Of a DNA stretch of 64,000 nucleotides, positions 1-12,900 are shown piece after piece. The notes below the pieces were generated by a model that was not told the DNA's origin, did not search any database, and was given only the letters and a program-made list of their open reading frames with translations. The DNA is from Aradus depressus. Lineage: Eukaryota > Arthropoda > Insecta > Hemiptera > Aradidae. The stretch's first letter is position 1, and every line of letters starts with the position of its first letter. A program made the position numbers and the translations under genes. The stretch covers positions 38,891,087-38,955,086 of the forward strand of contig OY759216.1 of NCBI GenBank assembly GCA_963662175.1. The letters run 5' to 3'.

Positions 1-215
1 AATATGAATGAATGAATAACTTTATTGGTCATAAAGAATTATCTTACAGCAAGCAGTTCGATACATATACAAAAATACAACAATTTCTGAATAATAATAA
101 TATTTGTCTCTAATCATGGCATAGATGGGGCAGTCTATCAGACATTGGGCCAGGTCATCCCTCTCCTCCAGAGAACGCAACCCACAACTAATCTCAGAAG
201 AGAACTCATGTTTTC
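1..215 (-). mobile_element. 3' end of a truncated non-LTR (LINE) retrotransposon
   Basis: Read on the minus strand, the segment from about 215 down to 110 encodes the end of a LINE ORF2: a frame with ISCGLRSLEERDDLAQCL followed by IDCPIYA, which resembles the C-terminal C..C...H/Q...CP.Y zinc-knuckle-like tail of Jockey/R1-type ORF2. It is followed by a short 3' untranslated stretch and an AATGAATGAAT-type simple tail at the window edge. The 5' part is missing. Clade assignment is an inference. Confidence 0.6.
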
Positions 216-422
216 GTTTCTTATATAAATCCGTGTTCCCTTTTTCCCTGCTAATCGAAGGTGGACAAGCACTCTTAGCTGTTTATATGGCTATGAAGGC
301 GGGAATTCCACAGAAATATATATACATAAAGTGTACCGGTTTCGACTTACACCATCATGGGGTTTATAGCGAAATGCAGTGTATAAAATTGGCTATTTGA
401 CATAATATCGAAGTAGAAGAAG

Positions 423-990
423 AAAATATAAATGAGTACATACTCTTAAAATACACAATATATTATATTAACTGAGTGAAGTTATGAGAGATGAAAATAT
501 AAATGAGTACATACTCTTAAAATACACAATATATTATATTAACTGAGTGAAGTTATGAGAGATGAAAATATAAATGAGTACATACTCTTAAAATACACAA
601 TATATTATATTAACTGAGTGAAGTTATGAGAGATGAAAATATAAATGAGTACATACTCTTAAAATACACAATATATTATATTAACTGAGTGAAGTTATGA
701 GAGATGAAAATATAAATGAGTACATACTCTTAAAATACACAATATATTATATTAAATGAGTGAAGTTATGAGAGATGAAAATATAAATGAGTACATACTC
801 TTAAAATACACAATATATTATATTAACTGAGTGAAGTTATGAGAGATGAAAATATAAATGAGTACATACTCTTAAAATACACAATATATTATATTAACTG
901 AGTGAAGTTATGAGAGATGAAAATATAAATGAGTACATACTCTTAAAATACACAATATATTATATTAACTGAGTGAAGTTATGAGAGATG
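423..990. repeat. 71-bp tandem repeat, 8 copies
   Basis: Eight near-identical units beginning AAAATATAAATGAG at 423, 494, 565, 636, 707, 778, 849 and 920 give an exact 71-bp period. The only difference I noticed is AAATGAG for AACTGAG near 756. Such homogeneity points to recent amplification or gene conversion. There are no unique spacers, so this is a minisatellite and not a CRISPR-like array. Confidence 0.95.
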
Positions 991-2855
991 AAAATTTGAA
1001 GTGAGTTTGGTTGTTCAAACAATTCCCATTTTTTTTTGCTCTATTAATTCCCAAACTGTTCCATCGCAGGAATGTATTCGGACATAATTCTATGGGATAT
1101 TTTTCTTTATATTTTTTCTTCATATTGGCTAAATACAAATAAAGATGAGAAATGCAAAACTCAACATTTAGTAACTAAAAGAAGCTTCGTTAAAGATAAC
1201 GCACTGTTATTTTGAATAGCATATCTCGGATTCTAATGAATTCTTAAAATATCAAAGCACTAAGTGACGTCGTAGCTTGAAAAGCCAATCGAATGGGGGA
1301 TTGTTTATTGAGACTTCATTTCTCCATTCCCCCTGACTGGAGGATAGAAGGCCACGAAGAATGGATACAGACTTACTTGAAATGTGAGTACGAAGTTGGT
1401 GCCCCAGTTGAGGACGACCCTCTCCTCTTGGGGGTGATTGATATAGGGCACATCTTCTCTAGAGTGGATATATACCTCAACAAAAAAAATATATATGTAA
1501 CTTACTAGATGTAGCGGGGCGCGCTGTACGGGAGGGTCACTAACCTGCCGGAAATGTTGTGGCTTTGAACATCAATAGCATTGTTATATCTCTGTATAAT
1601 ATGCTGCAGCTAATGTTCTGGTCCCAGAAACATGGCGGATATTAAGTCTAAAAATCCCTTCTGCCGATCCCTGACTGGTGCGCCCGTGATTACGTTGAAT
1701 ACTCCTGTAATCAACTCCAGGCTGAGGTGGATGTTAAGCCTAACGCTATAACATACTGCTACCATTTCCAATCCACACTCACCACCCCTGTTTGGTGCGC
1801 TCGTGGTAGCCATTACGTTCGATACTGAGGTGGATGTTAACCCTAACGCCGCTACCAGTTCTTTTTACTCACCAACAGTTACGTTGATTGGTGCCCCACA
1901 GTTGCTGTTATGGTGGATGTCCCCACAGTTAGCTTCAGGTTGAAATGGATGTTAAGCCTAACGCCGCTACCAGTTCTTTTTACTCACCAACAGTTACGTT
2001 AATTGGTGCCCCACAGTTGCTGTTATGGTGGATGTCCCCACAGTTAGCTTCAGGTTGAAATGGATGTTAAGCCTAACGCCCATCCCTCCCCTTCAAATAC
2101 TTTGACAACTCAGATATACTCTTTTTTTTTTAAATAGTCCTTGGTGAGGCCTTTAAAACGATGGGTTGTTCAATATTTAAGTTAAATAGATACGCCAAAT
2201 ATGCATTTGATCAAAAACGTTGATGAACTGTTTTTTTTTTGGTTCAACAGATTAACTTCGGAAAGTTGAAGTAAATACCTAAAATTTGTTGGTATTGTAA
2301 GAGAGGCATTTCTATATGGTTAATACCACGTTGACTTGAAAAATGTAGGATGACGACTGTCACTGTGACGGCCCAGAAATAAATTGCTGTAATTCCGCAC
2401 TGACATAATGAAAAATAACAGCGACCCTTCTCTGCAATTTCTCGATTATTTACTGTTTTTTCTATCTTATTTCTACCGTTTCTTCCATTGCTATTTGGAT
2501 TTAGCATCAATGCACGTAGATCTATTAGAAGTTCACACCAAAAACTACCGAGATCAAAGAATGATTTTTTGAACTTTTTAAACATTTATCAAATTTATCA
2601 TTCCCTTTTAAATTAATTTAATCTCTTCCAGTCCTCTATACTTCACTTATATAAGCCAAGTTATAATTTCAGGTTCAAAAGGACATATTAAGATTTGAAA
2701 AGGACATTTTTGAGATGTTGTAGTTTTTAGATGAGTCTCTACCAAATTACCCGATTACAAAGTAATTGTGAGGGACTTTTATAACTTCAGCTGGTATGGA
2801 ATTATATGATCACTCTAATGGTAATTTTATAAAAAAATGTAATTGTTATATTTAC
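991..2855. other. No clear gene; short duplicated segment only
   Basis: I find no convincing coding exon here. The stretch lies downstream of the last recognised exon of ppk gene A, so it is probably intron or flanking sequence. A degenerate candidate for the next ppk exon lies near 2280-2340 (see findings). The region also contains a GC-richer segment at 1290-2085 with related short units. Confidence 0.5.
1829..2085. repeat. 115-bp direct duplication
   Basis: A unit starting near GGATGTTAA and running through CGCCGCTACCAGTTC is repeated with a 115-bp offset (the CGCCGCTACCAG landmark recurs about 115 bases apart near 1847 and 1962), with a third partial copy ending near 2080. A more diverged relative precedes it at 1670-1830. 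Confidence 0.8.
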
Positions 2856-4846
2856 TTTAGTAGCTGCCAACATACTTAAATCCAGTTTGCCAGGTCCTGT
2901 AACTCGGTTTGAGAACAGTACCGTTTTTGGATGATCACTAAAAAATTGCCTTATATTATACTTGAGAAAAACATAAGATAAAATTATCTTATCAATAATC
3001 TTAAACTTTTACCACAAAAATCATTTATGAGCCCAAAATAATTTAAAAAATAAAAAATAAAAATAAAATAGTCCTAATAATATAATAAAATCCACCGATG
3101 CATCCTAATTTATTTATGTATGGTTTTTGTTTATTATTTGACTTACTGTAATATTGAATCATGATTTTAATTAATACATGAAAACCGAGGAGTTTTAAAG
3201 TTCACAGGACCGGTTCCAGAACAAATATAAGTATAGAAGTTGGTTAAAAAAAAGACATGCATTTCTTTCCGAAAGTTCATTTCACTTCAATGTATGAATT
3301 ATTTTTTTACGCCCGCCTTTAACCCTTAAACAGTGCTTGAGGACCAACGGGACTTTTTGGCTCAACCAGTATTGTTTTCTTGTTTCATATAATTTATATT
3401 TAACAAAATAAATATGAAAACCCCAAAAAACTTAATAAAATAAAATGGGATGCACCGCTGAATTTTTCAGTATTATTCAGAGTTGTTCAGGATATAAGAT
3501 TAAGACATTATCCAATTTCCGTTGCTAATGTTGTCAGAAGTGGAAGAGCATTGTAATGTGGTATTTAACAAAATTGCTGCGTTTTTTTAGGTTAGAACGA
3601 TGTACAATGTTTTATCCAATTTTTTTTTTTTTTTTTAATTAAAGTATTATAAATTTTGAGAAAATCAGAAAATCAAGGGTTTTCGCTAATCTGAAAAGAG
3701 TAAATGTATGATTCTAGAAACCATCATGAAATCTACCTCTCTGTATGGAGCGAATTTAATGAGTAGCAAACTCCTGTCTCGGTGAGCAATGGTAAGAAAG
3801 CATTGCAACAGTCGAAGGGTTCCCCATTCCAGGTGCATTCAGCGAATATATCGTCACATTTTGATCGCACCTGAAACATTAAAATGCAAGTCTGGGGGGA
3901 GCATGTTGTTGTGAGTGTATTATCACATTCATTATCATTCCATAACAAGACTTGATTGGCGGTGTATCTTTTAATATATAAAATCGAAACTTTGTCTTTC
4001 TCTTACCTAATCTAAAGAAAATTATAATAATACTAATTGTTATTCCAGTCAACTATGCTGTCTAAACGTTGAAGTTTTTTTTTTTTTTACAAAGTTCAGA
4101 TTTTACCTTATTTTATTTTTTATTACTTTAATAAATAGAAAAGGGATAACTACAGGTTGCCCTCCTGTTTCAAACGATCGCCGGTAGTCGTAAGAAATAT
4201 TAAAGTGAAACTTATACTGATGCTGGTAAAACTCGGACGCTTGAACTCTCGGTTGGTAGGCAGATCTGCTATCCACACCACCACCGAAGTTCACACATCA
4301 GGTGTTGTCTATATGCTTAAGAACGTGGAGTGTAAAGTACCGCTAAACATCTATAAAGAAATTAATACGGTTACTTTCACGAAAACATTTTCGATAACGC
4401 TCACAGTCTTCTTTCATGTTACCTACATCCAGATCTATCTGATCTTCTCGTAAATTTTTTTCCACGCCATTACGAGAATCACTTGAGAATTCTGAAAGGT
4501 GGATTTTCATAATATATTCTCCAAATCTTTTAAATGATATCCCACTTGATTATGTAGAAGACAGTTTCATTTTTAACGGAGATTTTGTCAGTATCATTCA
4601 TAAGAATTCGTTTCCATTATATGACTCTCAATTGTTTCATTTATATATGGCCATTGGGAAACATTCTACTCGGTATCAGTCTCCCTAGCAACCGATCCGC
4701 ACCGCCCTGCGGTTCATTGTATTATTTTTGATACACTTTCCTCTTTCAAAATCATCGCAAAAACATTCGCTTGCTTCTCTCATTAGCTTGGTTTATCAGA
4801 AAACAACGAAACTCAGTTTTCGGGGTTATCTGTATGTAACATGCAT

Positions 4847-4884
<38 letters not shown>

Positions 4885-6428
4885 GTTTGACAAACACATT
4901 TGTTCGACAAAACACTCTCGGACCCACTTTGTTCGAAAATTCCCTACACAAATATACAAATGTTGAATCTTACCTTCACGAGATAAGTGAGTACAAGGCT
5001 CCAGTATTTTTCTTTCAGTTTTTTGTTATCGTTAAAATAACAATAAAAAAAAGAGAAGCGGTCACATTTGTTCGTTCTTTCTATCGTTCTGTACTGTTTA
5101 TAAATTTTAAAAAGAATATTCTCGTCATGTACTCTCAGAACCTTTCAATTTGCACCTATAACCTACTCGATTATGTACGAAAATATTATGATTTTTACAA
5201 AAACTATGTTTTTGATGCTGCGCGGCGTGAAAACTGATCTGGGACCGGTCCTTACTAAACCTTAGGTATGAAATGTTTTGATATCACTAGACTTTTCAAG
5301 TTTACGTTGACATGCGGACACAAAGATGCCTTCCAACCTAGGAACAGCAGGTATTTAAGTAAAAGAAAACTTTCTTCATTGAAGTCCCTAACAGTAATTT
5401 TTCTTGAAGTACATTTTTTTAAATTAACCCAACTTATTGCTAAAAAAAAAGAGTACATTCACAATTAACATACCTTATTAATTAGAATATTCAAGTCTGT
5501 TGAGCAATTCATGGTATTACCACAGTGAGTTTTGCAAGTATAACAAGTGCCATCAAAAAATACTATGTCTCTTATGAAGAAATCCATATTCTTGCTTCTA
5601 TCTTCACCGAACAAACTATTTACATAAACATATTATTATAGTAAAATTGTTATGTATGACCCTATATGAGTTGTTAATTTAAACCCTAGTGCAGGTAAAT
5701 TGTTATGTAAGACCCACTGTGAATAGTCAATTTAAAGCCTAGTGCGGGAAAAGATTAGGTAGGATGCTTTCTTTCTTATATCTTTAGTTATCTTGCAAAA
5801 ATCCGAGATCGAATTTTCAAAGGAATTTTGTTTTGAGATCCCCTAAACACGTTTTGGCCATTTTTACGACTAAGACTGTCTGTACATACATGACTGGAAT
5901 ATTGTGAGAGCTCTATCTCGGATACCATTGATAGATTGTAGCAAAGAATTTGAAATTTGAGATGTTGTCAGTAACTTTGTGCTAACTTACGAGCTGATTA
6001 AATTTTGGCCGAAATCAGATGAACATAATTACCATTTCTCTTCGGTATATTTTATGATTTAGTTAAAAATTTCTTCAAAAAACGTTTCAGAGAAAACGGT
6101 TAGTGAGATACACGCCAAGAAACCGTCTTAAAATGACGTCTCAAGACCCATTTTTTTAGGCTGTTTCATTTACACGAGAACTGTTAGCCTTATCGAAAAA
6201 TATAACGCTCCAAATAATGCACAATAAATTTCCGTAAAAAATAGATAAGATAAACTTTTATTGCACAAAAGATTACAATCCTCATGGCAATGAGTGGCTT
6301 TTTTTTCACAAAATAAATAACAAAAGAAGTATAAATGAAACAATTCGAAAATTATATAAAACAAAATAACACATGAATAAATAAAAAAAAATACCACATG
6401 AATAAATAAAAAAAATAATAATAATAAA

Positions 6429-6508
<80 letters not shown>

Positions 6509-9352
6509 ATCTTACAAGCACAAATTAAATTAAATTATTCTTTATTTTTAAAGCAACCGAAAAAAATAAATCGTTAATTCCTCTAACTTTTAAATTATTT
6601 AAAATATGCACAAATGTTTCTGAGTTATATTCTGGTCTATTGGTGAGATGATTATGGAGAAATGCTTGCCTGGGGATACACAAGGAGAGACAATTGAGCA
6701 AAAAATGTATGAGATCGTCCTTCTCATCTAAGGTACAGAGCCTGCAGACACTTTCAGGACAAAACTCATACCTAAACCCTCCAAGTAATATTCTAAAATT
6801 TTTATTGGTATTGTGGAGACGGATTTGAGCTAGAAGTCGGAGTTTTTCGATATGGCAGTTTAATGAAAGATAGCTTTCCTGAGGTCCTAAAGCACTGACC
6901 AATCGGTAGAGGGAGTTGTATTTAGAATTTACTATTGAATTTATATCGAGACAGACCAGATGATTGCTCATAGCTGCTACCAAATCACCACGGAGGGGCC
7001 GGATATCAGAAATAGAGGGGGCGTCCAGAAGGTGGTCAGCCCCGATCAAGGCCAGGTAACACCTGAGTTGGGTGATCCAGTTGAACGGCAAAACAAAGTT
7101 TCGGCTGAGTTGGGCAAGGCGAAGGTAACAGACTTGGCAGACGGTCCTGCCGTAAAAAATAGTTCAAAGCAATGTTTGAATTTCTTAAAATTTGTTCTTT
7201 TATTTATTATTATTGTTCGTTTGGAAAATAATAAATTGTAGATTTGATAATTATCATTATAGAGTAAATCCATATTTGGAATACAACGATAGGAGAAAAA
7301 AACGAACACTCTCTTGTCAAATATACGCATAGAAATTAAAAAAAAAAAAAAATGATGTGACTATAACAGCACATTATAACGGACCAATCTCCACCGCTAA
7401 TACTAACGTTGGTATAACTTTCATATGTCCAGTAACACCAGTTCGAAATGAATTCTAGAGGAAGAGGGAGGAGGGGAGAGTTATCTGTAAAAACGTGCTT
7501 GATATAAAAAAAATCCTGTTATGGCCCCACATCAGACTTTTTTGAGGGGTATCATAAAACACAAAATGATTAACATTTGATGAATAATAAGATTTAAGTA
7601 ACGCAATAATTTCCCAGAGCGTTGTAAGTAGGAAATAAAAACCATAACTTGATATCCAGGTCGATCTTTCGGATAATTGAAGGTTTCCAGATGTGCGAAA
7701 CAAGTAAAAATGTAGTGAAGTATGACTTAATTTGCATTTTTATTTTTTTTTCTAGATAACATTAGTAAATTCACATAAATGTAATTTTTTTCGAGTTGCC
7801 AATTTTTTTTTATAAAAAAAAAAAAAACAAATGAAAAGGCGTACCTTTTTCCAGCTTCGAATATAATATCTGGGGACTCGTTTTCACATACTGATACAGC
7901 TGGAAATGTGGTATTCCAGTGAAGATAGGCAGTGTCGACGACAAAACTGACAGCTTTATTTTGAAAATTATACCAAGACGCTTGAAAAAGTAGACAAGTA
8001 CCGTACAGCGCCGCTATACAAGTACCAAGCCAGAATAATCTAAACAAGAAACATGTAGGTATGAAATGTTTTGCTGACAGAAGAGATCATTTACCAAAGA
8101 TGAAGTGCTGTGGACATAGTGAATGAGGGAACGATGAGAAATTCGCGGAGTAAGCATCTTAGGCTTAACTAATCGTCATTGCCACGGAGCTTGTTTCATT
8201 TATAGGAAAAGTAATTTTTGTACGCTAATCAGGCAAATGTGGTACCGATTTCTTGCGACAATACACAGTAATTTTCTACCAAATCATTACACTAATTTCA
8301 TCCTTGAAGTAGGCATTTCCTGCATGTTTTAGACTGCGAGTCCATCTTTACAAGGAGAGAAAAGGAAAAAAAGAAATGAAAGAGAAGAAAATTTGCTCGC
8401 GAATTTACCGCCTGAGAGCACACACTTTTCGATATAGAGTTGAGCAAGCCTGCTTTAAAAGGTTCCTTACTTCTCTACCAAAATATGTATCAACGATATT
8501 TTTTTAAATTCAGTCAAAGATAATCCCATAATAACTTCTAGTTCCCCTTCTTTCGCAAAGTGTGGAGAATCAATTAACTTATTTTGAATAGCTTCAACTC
8601 TTGTATCAAATTCTGATAATTTGTTGTCTATTGTAAAGACACTTGGAAAAAAAAAATCCTTGAAGTATACGATTCTTCTCATGTAGTTTAGCGTTAATTA
8701 ACATAAATTAAGTTAGTCAAAAGTTAACACGTATTTAAGAAGCATTACATAAAGTGATACTTAACGTTTTTTGCAGAGATATTGTGAAACACTTAATAAA
8801 AAGTAAACAAAAAACGTAAGTTTAAAAAAAAATATATTGTCCATTTCACAAATATATATAATATGGGAGTACTTTCGGTATTGCTACCATCTTAACAGAC
8901 AACAAAAAAATATGAAAACAGTGAAATCACCATGAAACCGTACATACATTAGTTGTTCTTCTATGTTATAGTTAGTTTTATTATCTTCTCCCCTTGTGAA
9001 TTTGCAAATGATCCAGTGGAATATAAATAGTTTCTTTCCCCATCTCGAAGAGCTGCAAGTGTTAATATCTGAACATGACCCGTCAGTAGTCTGCCTCCAA
9101 GAGACAAATTTTCAAGATCAACGGATCGGGAAGTTAAAAGGTTACGACCAATACATCAAAAATCGCAATAGACTATTTCCTAGTGGTGGAGTGGCAATAT
9201 ATGTTAAGAATTCTCAACATCATCGAGAAATCTCTCCGTCGACTCCCTTGGAAGCTATAGCAATGTCATATAGTCACATATAGACACAATAGTCGTCGCT
9301 AATGACCATGAAGTCGATGCGACACTAAATAAAAACTAAGGGAAAAAAATAA

Positions 9353-9398
<46 letters not shown>

Positions 9399-9525
9399 GC
9401 ACCTACCTCTCAGTAATATTTATCTCATGTTTCGTTATATATCTGAGTCCATGAATAGAACCGTGGTCAAAATAATATTTTAATCGGGATAACAGTAATC
9501 CCAAAAATGTCAGAGTAAATTTCAT
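2856..9525 (-). CDS. ppk: Pickpocket-family DEG/ENaC channel, gene A (5' half, continues left)
   Basis: Ligand- or mechano-gated, probably amiloride-sensitive sodium channel subunit of the plasma membrane. Exons I can define: 9407-9525 (ATG at 9525; motif GSIHGLRYITKHEINITER), 7845-8039 (first membrane segment LFWLGTCIAALYG, then LHWNTTFPAVSVC), 5474-5615 (FFDGTCYTCKTHCG), 3737-3870 (FDCCNAFLPLLTETG), 2856-2937 (VTGPGKLDLSM). All junctions are GT-AG and phases agree (2,2,0,2,0), giving 224 codons. Exon lengths 142 and 82 are identical to those of gene B. The remaining exons (cysteine-rich domain, second membrane segment with GxS filter) are not found between 1 and 2855; they may lie off the window or the copy may be decayed. 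It starts only 453 bp after the stop of gene B. Introns hold LINE pieces, a hammerhead-like repeat and AT microsatellites. Confidence 0.88.
5640..5755. repeat. Short tandem duplication in gene A intron
   Basis: Two imperfect copies of a roughly 56-bp unit that starts AAATTGTTATGTA and ends in AAACCCTAGTGC / AAAGCCTAGTGC. The downstream part of the intron to about 6180 looks like an old dispersed repeat without recognisable coding. Confidence 0.6.
6236..7330 (-). mobile_element. 5'-truncated LINE with ORF2 C-terminus
   Basis: The minus frame 7091-6525 ends in a typical LINE ORF2 tail: LRLLAQIRLHN, then CRLCTLDEKDDLIHFLLNC (C..C...H...C knuckle-like motif) and about 60 more residues. Its upstream part continues in a shifted frame to about 7330 (LPNSAETLFC). 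The 3' untranslated part follows at lower coordinates and includes an AT microsatellite and an ATAAGATAAACTTTTATTGC end near 6240. It sits in intron 2 of ppk gene A in the same orientation as the gene. The frameshift shows it is dead. Confidence 0.75.
6435..6506. repeat. (AT)n microsatellite
   Basis: About 36 uninterrupted AT dinucleotides. It creates artificial Tyr-Ile open frames that should not be annotated as protein. Confidence 0.97.
8750..8905 (-). mobile_element. Dispersed repeat with degenerate hammerhead-like core
   Basis: The same element as at 51240-51630: a segment reading GCAGAGATATTGTG, then ATTGTCCATTTCAC, then GGGAGTACTTTC. On the minus strand (8900-8865) it contains GATGGTAGCAATACC GAAA GTACTC, i.e. 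the hairpin, GAAA and palindrome of a hammerhead-type core, but CTGAAGA has mutated to CTGTTAAGA. Lies in intron 1 of ppk gene A. Confidence 0.6.
8990..9295 (+). mobile_element. LINE ORF2 endonuclease fragment
   Basis: The plus frame from 8996 encodes the N-terminus of an APE-type endonuclease of a Jockey-like LINE: MIQWNINSFFPHLEELQVLI, then DPSVVCLQETN (catalytic QE motif) and FPSGGVAIYVK. It stops after about 95 residues where the family would continue to reverse transcriptase, so only the 5' end survives. It is antisense to ppk gene A, inside intron 1. Confidence 0.8.
9358..9396. repeat. (AT)n microsatellite
   Basis: About 19 AT repeats directly next to the 3' end of the first exon of ppk gene A (exon ends at 9407), close to its splice donor. 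Confidence 0.95.
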
Positions 9526-9898
9526 GATTGTAACGAAAGCAATACCTCTAATCGAATAAATAGATAGTTTTTATTTCATTTTTTCAATCTATAATTCCCA
9601 TTACCTCTTAGATAATATCTAATTTTCAAATAATAACAAAATAAAATATAGATTTTTTTTTTTTTTCAATTTAAAAAGCCATTATCATGCATGCGCTGTC
9701 TATCATCTCTCATTTTTTAACGATTATTTAAAAAAGCATGAATCGTGGCTTAACGAGTAGATGAATCACTTAATAGGTATGCTTATATTACACAATGGAC
9801 ACACGGAATTGCTGGTTACGAATTACTTTTTTCAAAAAAATAAATAAAAAGATAAGTTATGCAGGGAATATTTAATTGAAGTTTAAGAACAAATAGCC

Positions 9899-9904
9899 TT
9901 TATT
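9899..9904 (-). terminator. Likely polyadenylation signal of ppk gene B
   Basis: AATAAA on the minus strand 74 bp past the gene B stop codon, a normal spacing for a short insect 3' UTR. It is the only perfect hexamer I noticed between the gene B stop and the gene A start. Confidence 0.55.
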
Positions 9905-9977
9905 GTCTATATAATATATACATATATATATATTATCTATAATTTACATTGTGCATAACAGAATACAATTCTTTGGA

Positions 9978-12900
9978 TTAAGGTAAGTATGGAAATTTAG
10001 GTTTTAAATTTTGTTTCAATTTAAATTTGCGAGTTTTTGTCGATTTTTTAGGTTTAGAATATATAAAGCTGAAAAAATCCATCGCATTATTTCCATGATT
10101 CTTCTTGTAAATTAGAAGCAGGTAGACACATTCAACCACACTCAGGAGGCTGACACCAAGAAACAGACCAACTGTACCACCAAGACTCACTGAAACACCA
10201 AATAAATAATAAAATATATAATAGAAATATGACGAAAAAATCACCCATCTTCATCTTTATGGAGGGAGCTCGAGATCTGGGAAGTGCTTGAGGGAGGCAG
10301 TCCCAGGTTTGAACCGGTCCAGCGAACCGACTCCACCCTGGCCGGGTCATAAAGCGGGCAATCGAGGCCTACAGGTTCTCGATGCCCCCACATGAACAGT
10401 ATGGGTTGTTATTCCTCCTAAAAAAGAAGAATTTGGACTTCAAATCTCCGTGAATTGATAATATCTGGGACATCCAGTGGTCAGGCTATATCTACGTCGA
10501 GTCGGGGCGTACCCGGACATGCGGAAAGTATGTAGTACGTCGTTCGGCCAGCCGGGCTTCGTGACCATCGTTGTTGCCATTTTCTCACTATCCATTCCTC
10601 GGCAATGTCCTTGCAACGCTCTGTCCGAGGATCTCTTCTTCCAGGGCTAGACGTAAGAACTCATCAATATCTGCTCCTAAAGGCATATTGTGTCTACAAT
10701 AGTACGAGGCAACAGCACCATCCAAGACCAAGTCTAAGGGCGGAGCTTCGGCCAATACCTGTAGCGCAGCCGTCGTATCACATCATCAAGTGACCCAAGT
10801 GTTTTTGATATAATGCTCTTTTCTTATTGTATTTTCACAATTGAAAAATGTCTATTAAATTGTGAAAAACTTAACGGTACGAAATTTTAATAATAAAACA
10901 AAAAATAGTCTAAACAACACTATAACTAAAAAACAACTACCAAAATGAGTGTGCCTATTGGAATAGGTCAAATGAGTATGTTTGGAAGGCCATCATTTCT
11001 CCGCTAATAAATAATTACACAATTACATCAGATAATAAAGCGAAATAATACATTGAATACAAAATAAGCAACTCACCGACAAGATCCAGTTTCGTTCTGA
11101 CAATATACCTGCTGTACCTCGTCCTGGGCAGACTTTTCATAGATATTCTAATAGAAGAGGAATTTTCATCTAGAGAACTTGGGAATCGGAAGAGAATACA
11201 ATCAATATTATTAATAAAAATATTGCTATTTCGCAAAATCTACAAGTTGTAGACAATAAGTTCCTCAATTTGAAAAGGGCAAGAGGCAAAAAACTATTTT
11301 TTTTTCTTGTGGTTCTAACAACTCAAGGAACAAAATATATTTGCAATAATATATGTAACAGCTATGCTATTCTTCCATTTTTTTTTTTTTCTGAGATTCA
11401 GATCGCATCATAACGATATGTTACTAATTAATTTTTTTAAACAATTTAGATACCTACTGATGGAAGAATATACCCGAAATGTTTATATATTAAATATACT
11501 CTGAATCTCAGAGAAAAAAAAATGGGAGACTACTATAGGTGTATATTATATTAATTATTATTACACATATAAAATCTTCTTATACACCCCAAAATTAACA
11601 ATTAAAAAATATATTTAATAAAATAATGTGAGGGTACTCACGATGTAACAATATTTTCAACAATTTTATAATCATGCTCAGTACAACTAGGGTAACATGG
11701 ACATACCAGGCCATCTTTGTTGCTGTCTTCAGTTCGCAGAGAACCAATGACACCTGCGATAAATACAATATCAATAGGAATCAAGTGGAAGTAATGAAGA
11801 TATCGTCTGCGCCATCGCAAGCTAGCGATTGTGACCATGATTTTCATATTTGCCAATATTTATATAAACAATAGGATTGATAGGCCATAGGACTCAAGAA
11901 AAATGTAGGATTTAAGTTAACTTGTTCTTTTAGCTCAAGTTAAATTCTAATATTAACTTGAGCTAAAAGAATAAGTTAGATTAAAAGAGACCCCTGAACG
12001 AAAAGTTTCGTGTCATATTTTTCAAAAAACCTTTAACGTATTTATAAAGTTAAATTAGTTAAATTTTGGTTTGTGTTTCTTTAAATATTGTCGATCTCAC
12101 AAAAACATTTATATACAAACTACCAGTTTCGGCATTGCACCGTCGTCAGGTTTAGTTAGAAACTAAAACCAAAACGTGACTATGGTTTAATGCCTAAACC
12201 ATTAGTTTATGTTTACATTTTTTCATGGAATAAAATGAGGAACAAAAATAAGTTTTTATTTAAGTTTTCACAATATGTTCGCGTTTCTCAACTTAATTAG
12301 AAATCTCAATTCGGGCATTAATGGCCAATTTCAAGAGAGTTCCAAGTAGAGAGACAAGCCATCACTTAGAAGTCAACTGGTTGATGGTTTCTGCAATATA
12401 TGTATTTGGTGAATACGTACGTGAGTGCCTTGAAAGGCAGACCAGTCCATGCAAATCACACGTTTTGGTATTATCTACAATGATAAACATTTACATAGTT
12501 ACTTTATGTAAATATTAAAACCTAAAAGCAATCAGGGGTCATTCCGTGTCAAATCAACCAATAACTGAACCTTCATCTCTAGGATCTCTATCATTTTCCT
12601 GAAGTAAGTTGTGTACTTGGTGAAAATACAAAAAGTATAGCATTTATAATTTATTTTAGGCGATCGTTTCAGAGATATGCACTGTTAAAAAAAACGGATA
12701 AATCTCTAAATTGGGCTTGTTTTAAATGTTTCCAATGGCTATAACTAAAAATGTATTGCAGCTATGATGGTCAATTTACGGGTGTGCATTGTACGGCCCA
12801 CAACTGCAAGAGGTTTTCCGAACATTTGGCCTAAAATATTATAATTTAATTTGATGTATTATAGAATAACATTTCTTCAATATTCGTTTTAAGGGAATGA

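Noticed and set aside
423..990. Regular array as CRISPR-like
   Set aside because: Units are contiguous and identical without unique spacers, and the DNA is eukaryotic.
4157..4453. Plus-strand 98-residue open frame in a gene A intron
   Set aside because: No motif, opposite strand, AT-rich composition like the surrounding intron.
6306..6521. Poly(Tyr-Ile) open frame
   Set aside because: Pure product of the AT microsatellite.
8467..8682. Minus-strand open frame with SEFDTRVEAIQNKLIDSPHF as a ppk exon or separate gene
   Set aside because: It matches no part of genes B or C, has no plausible splice sites in the right phase, and I recognise no family; left unannotated.
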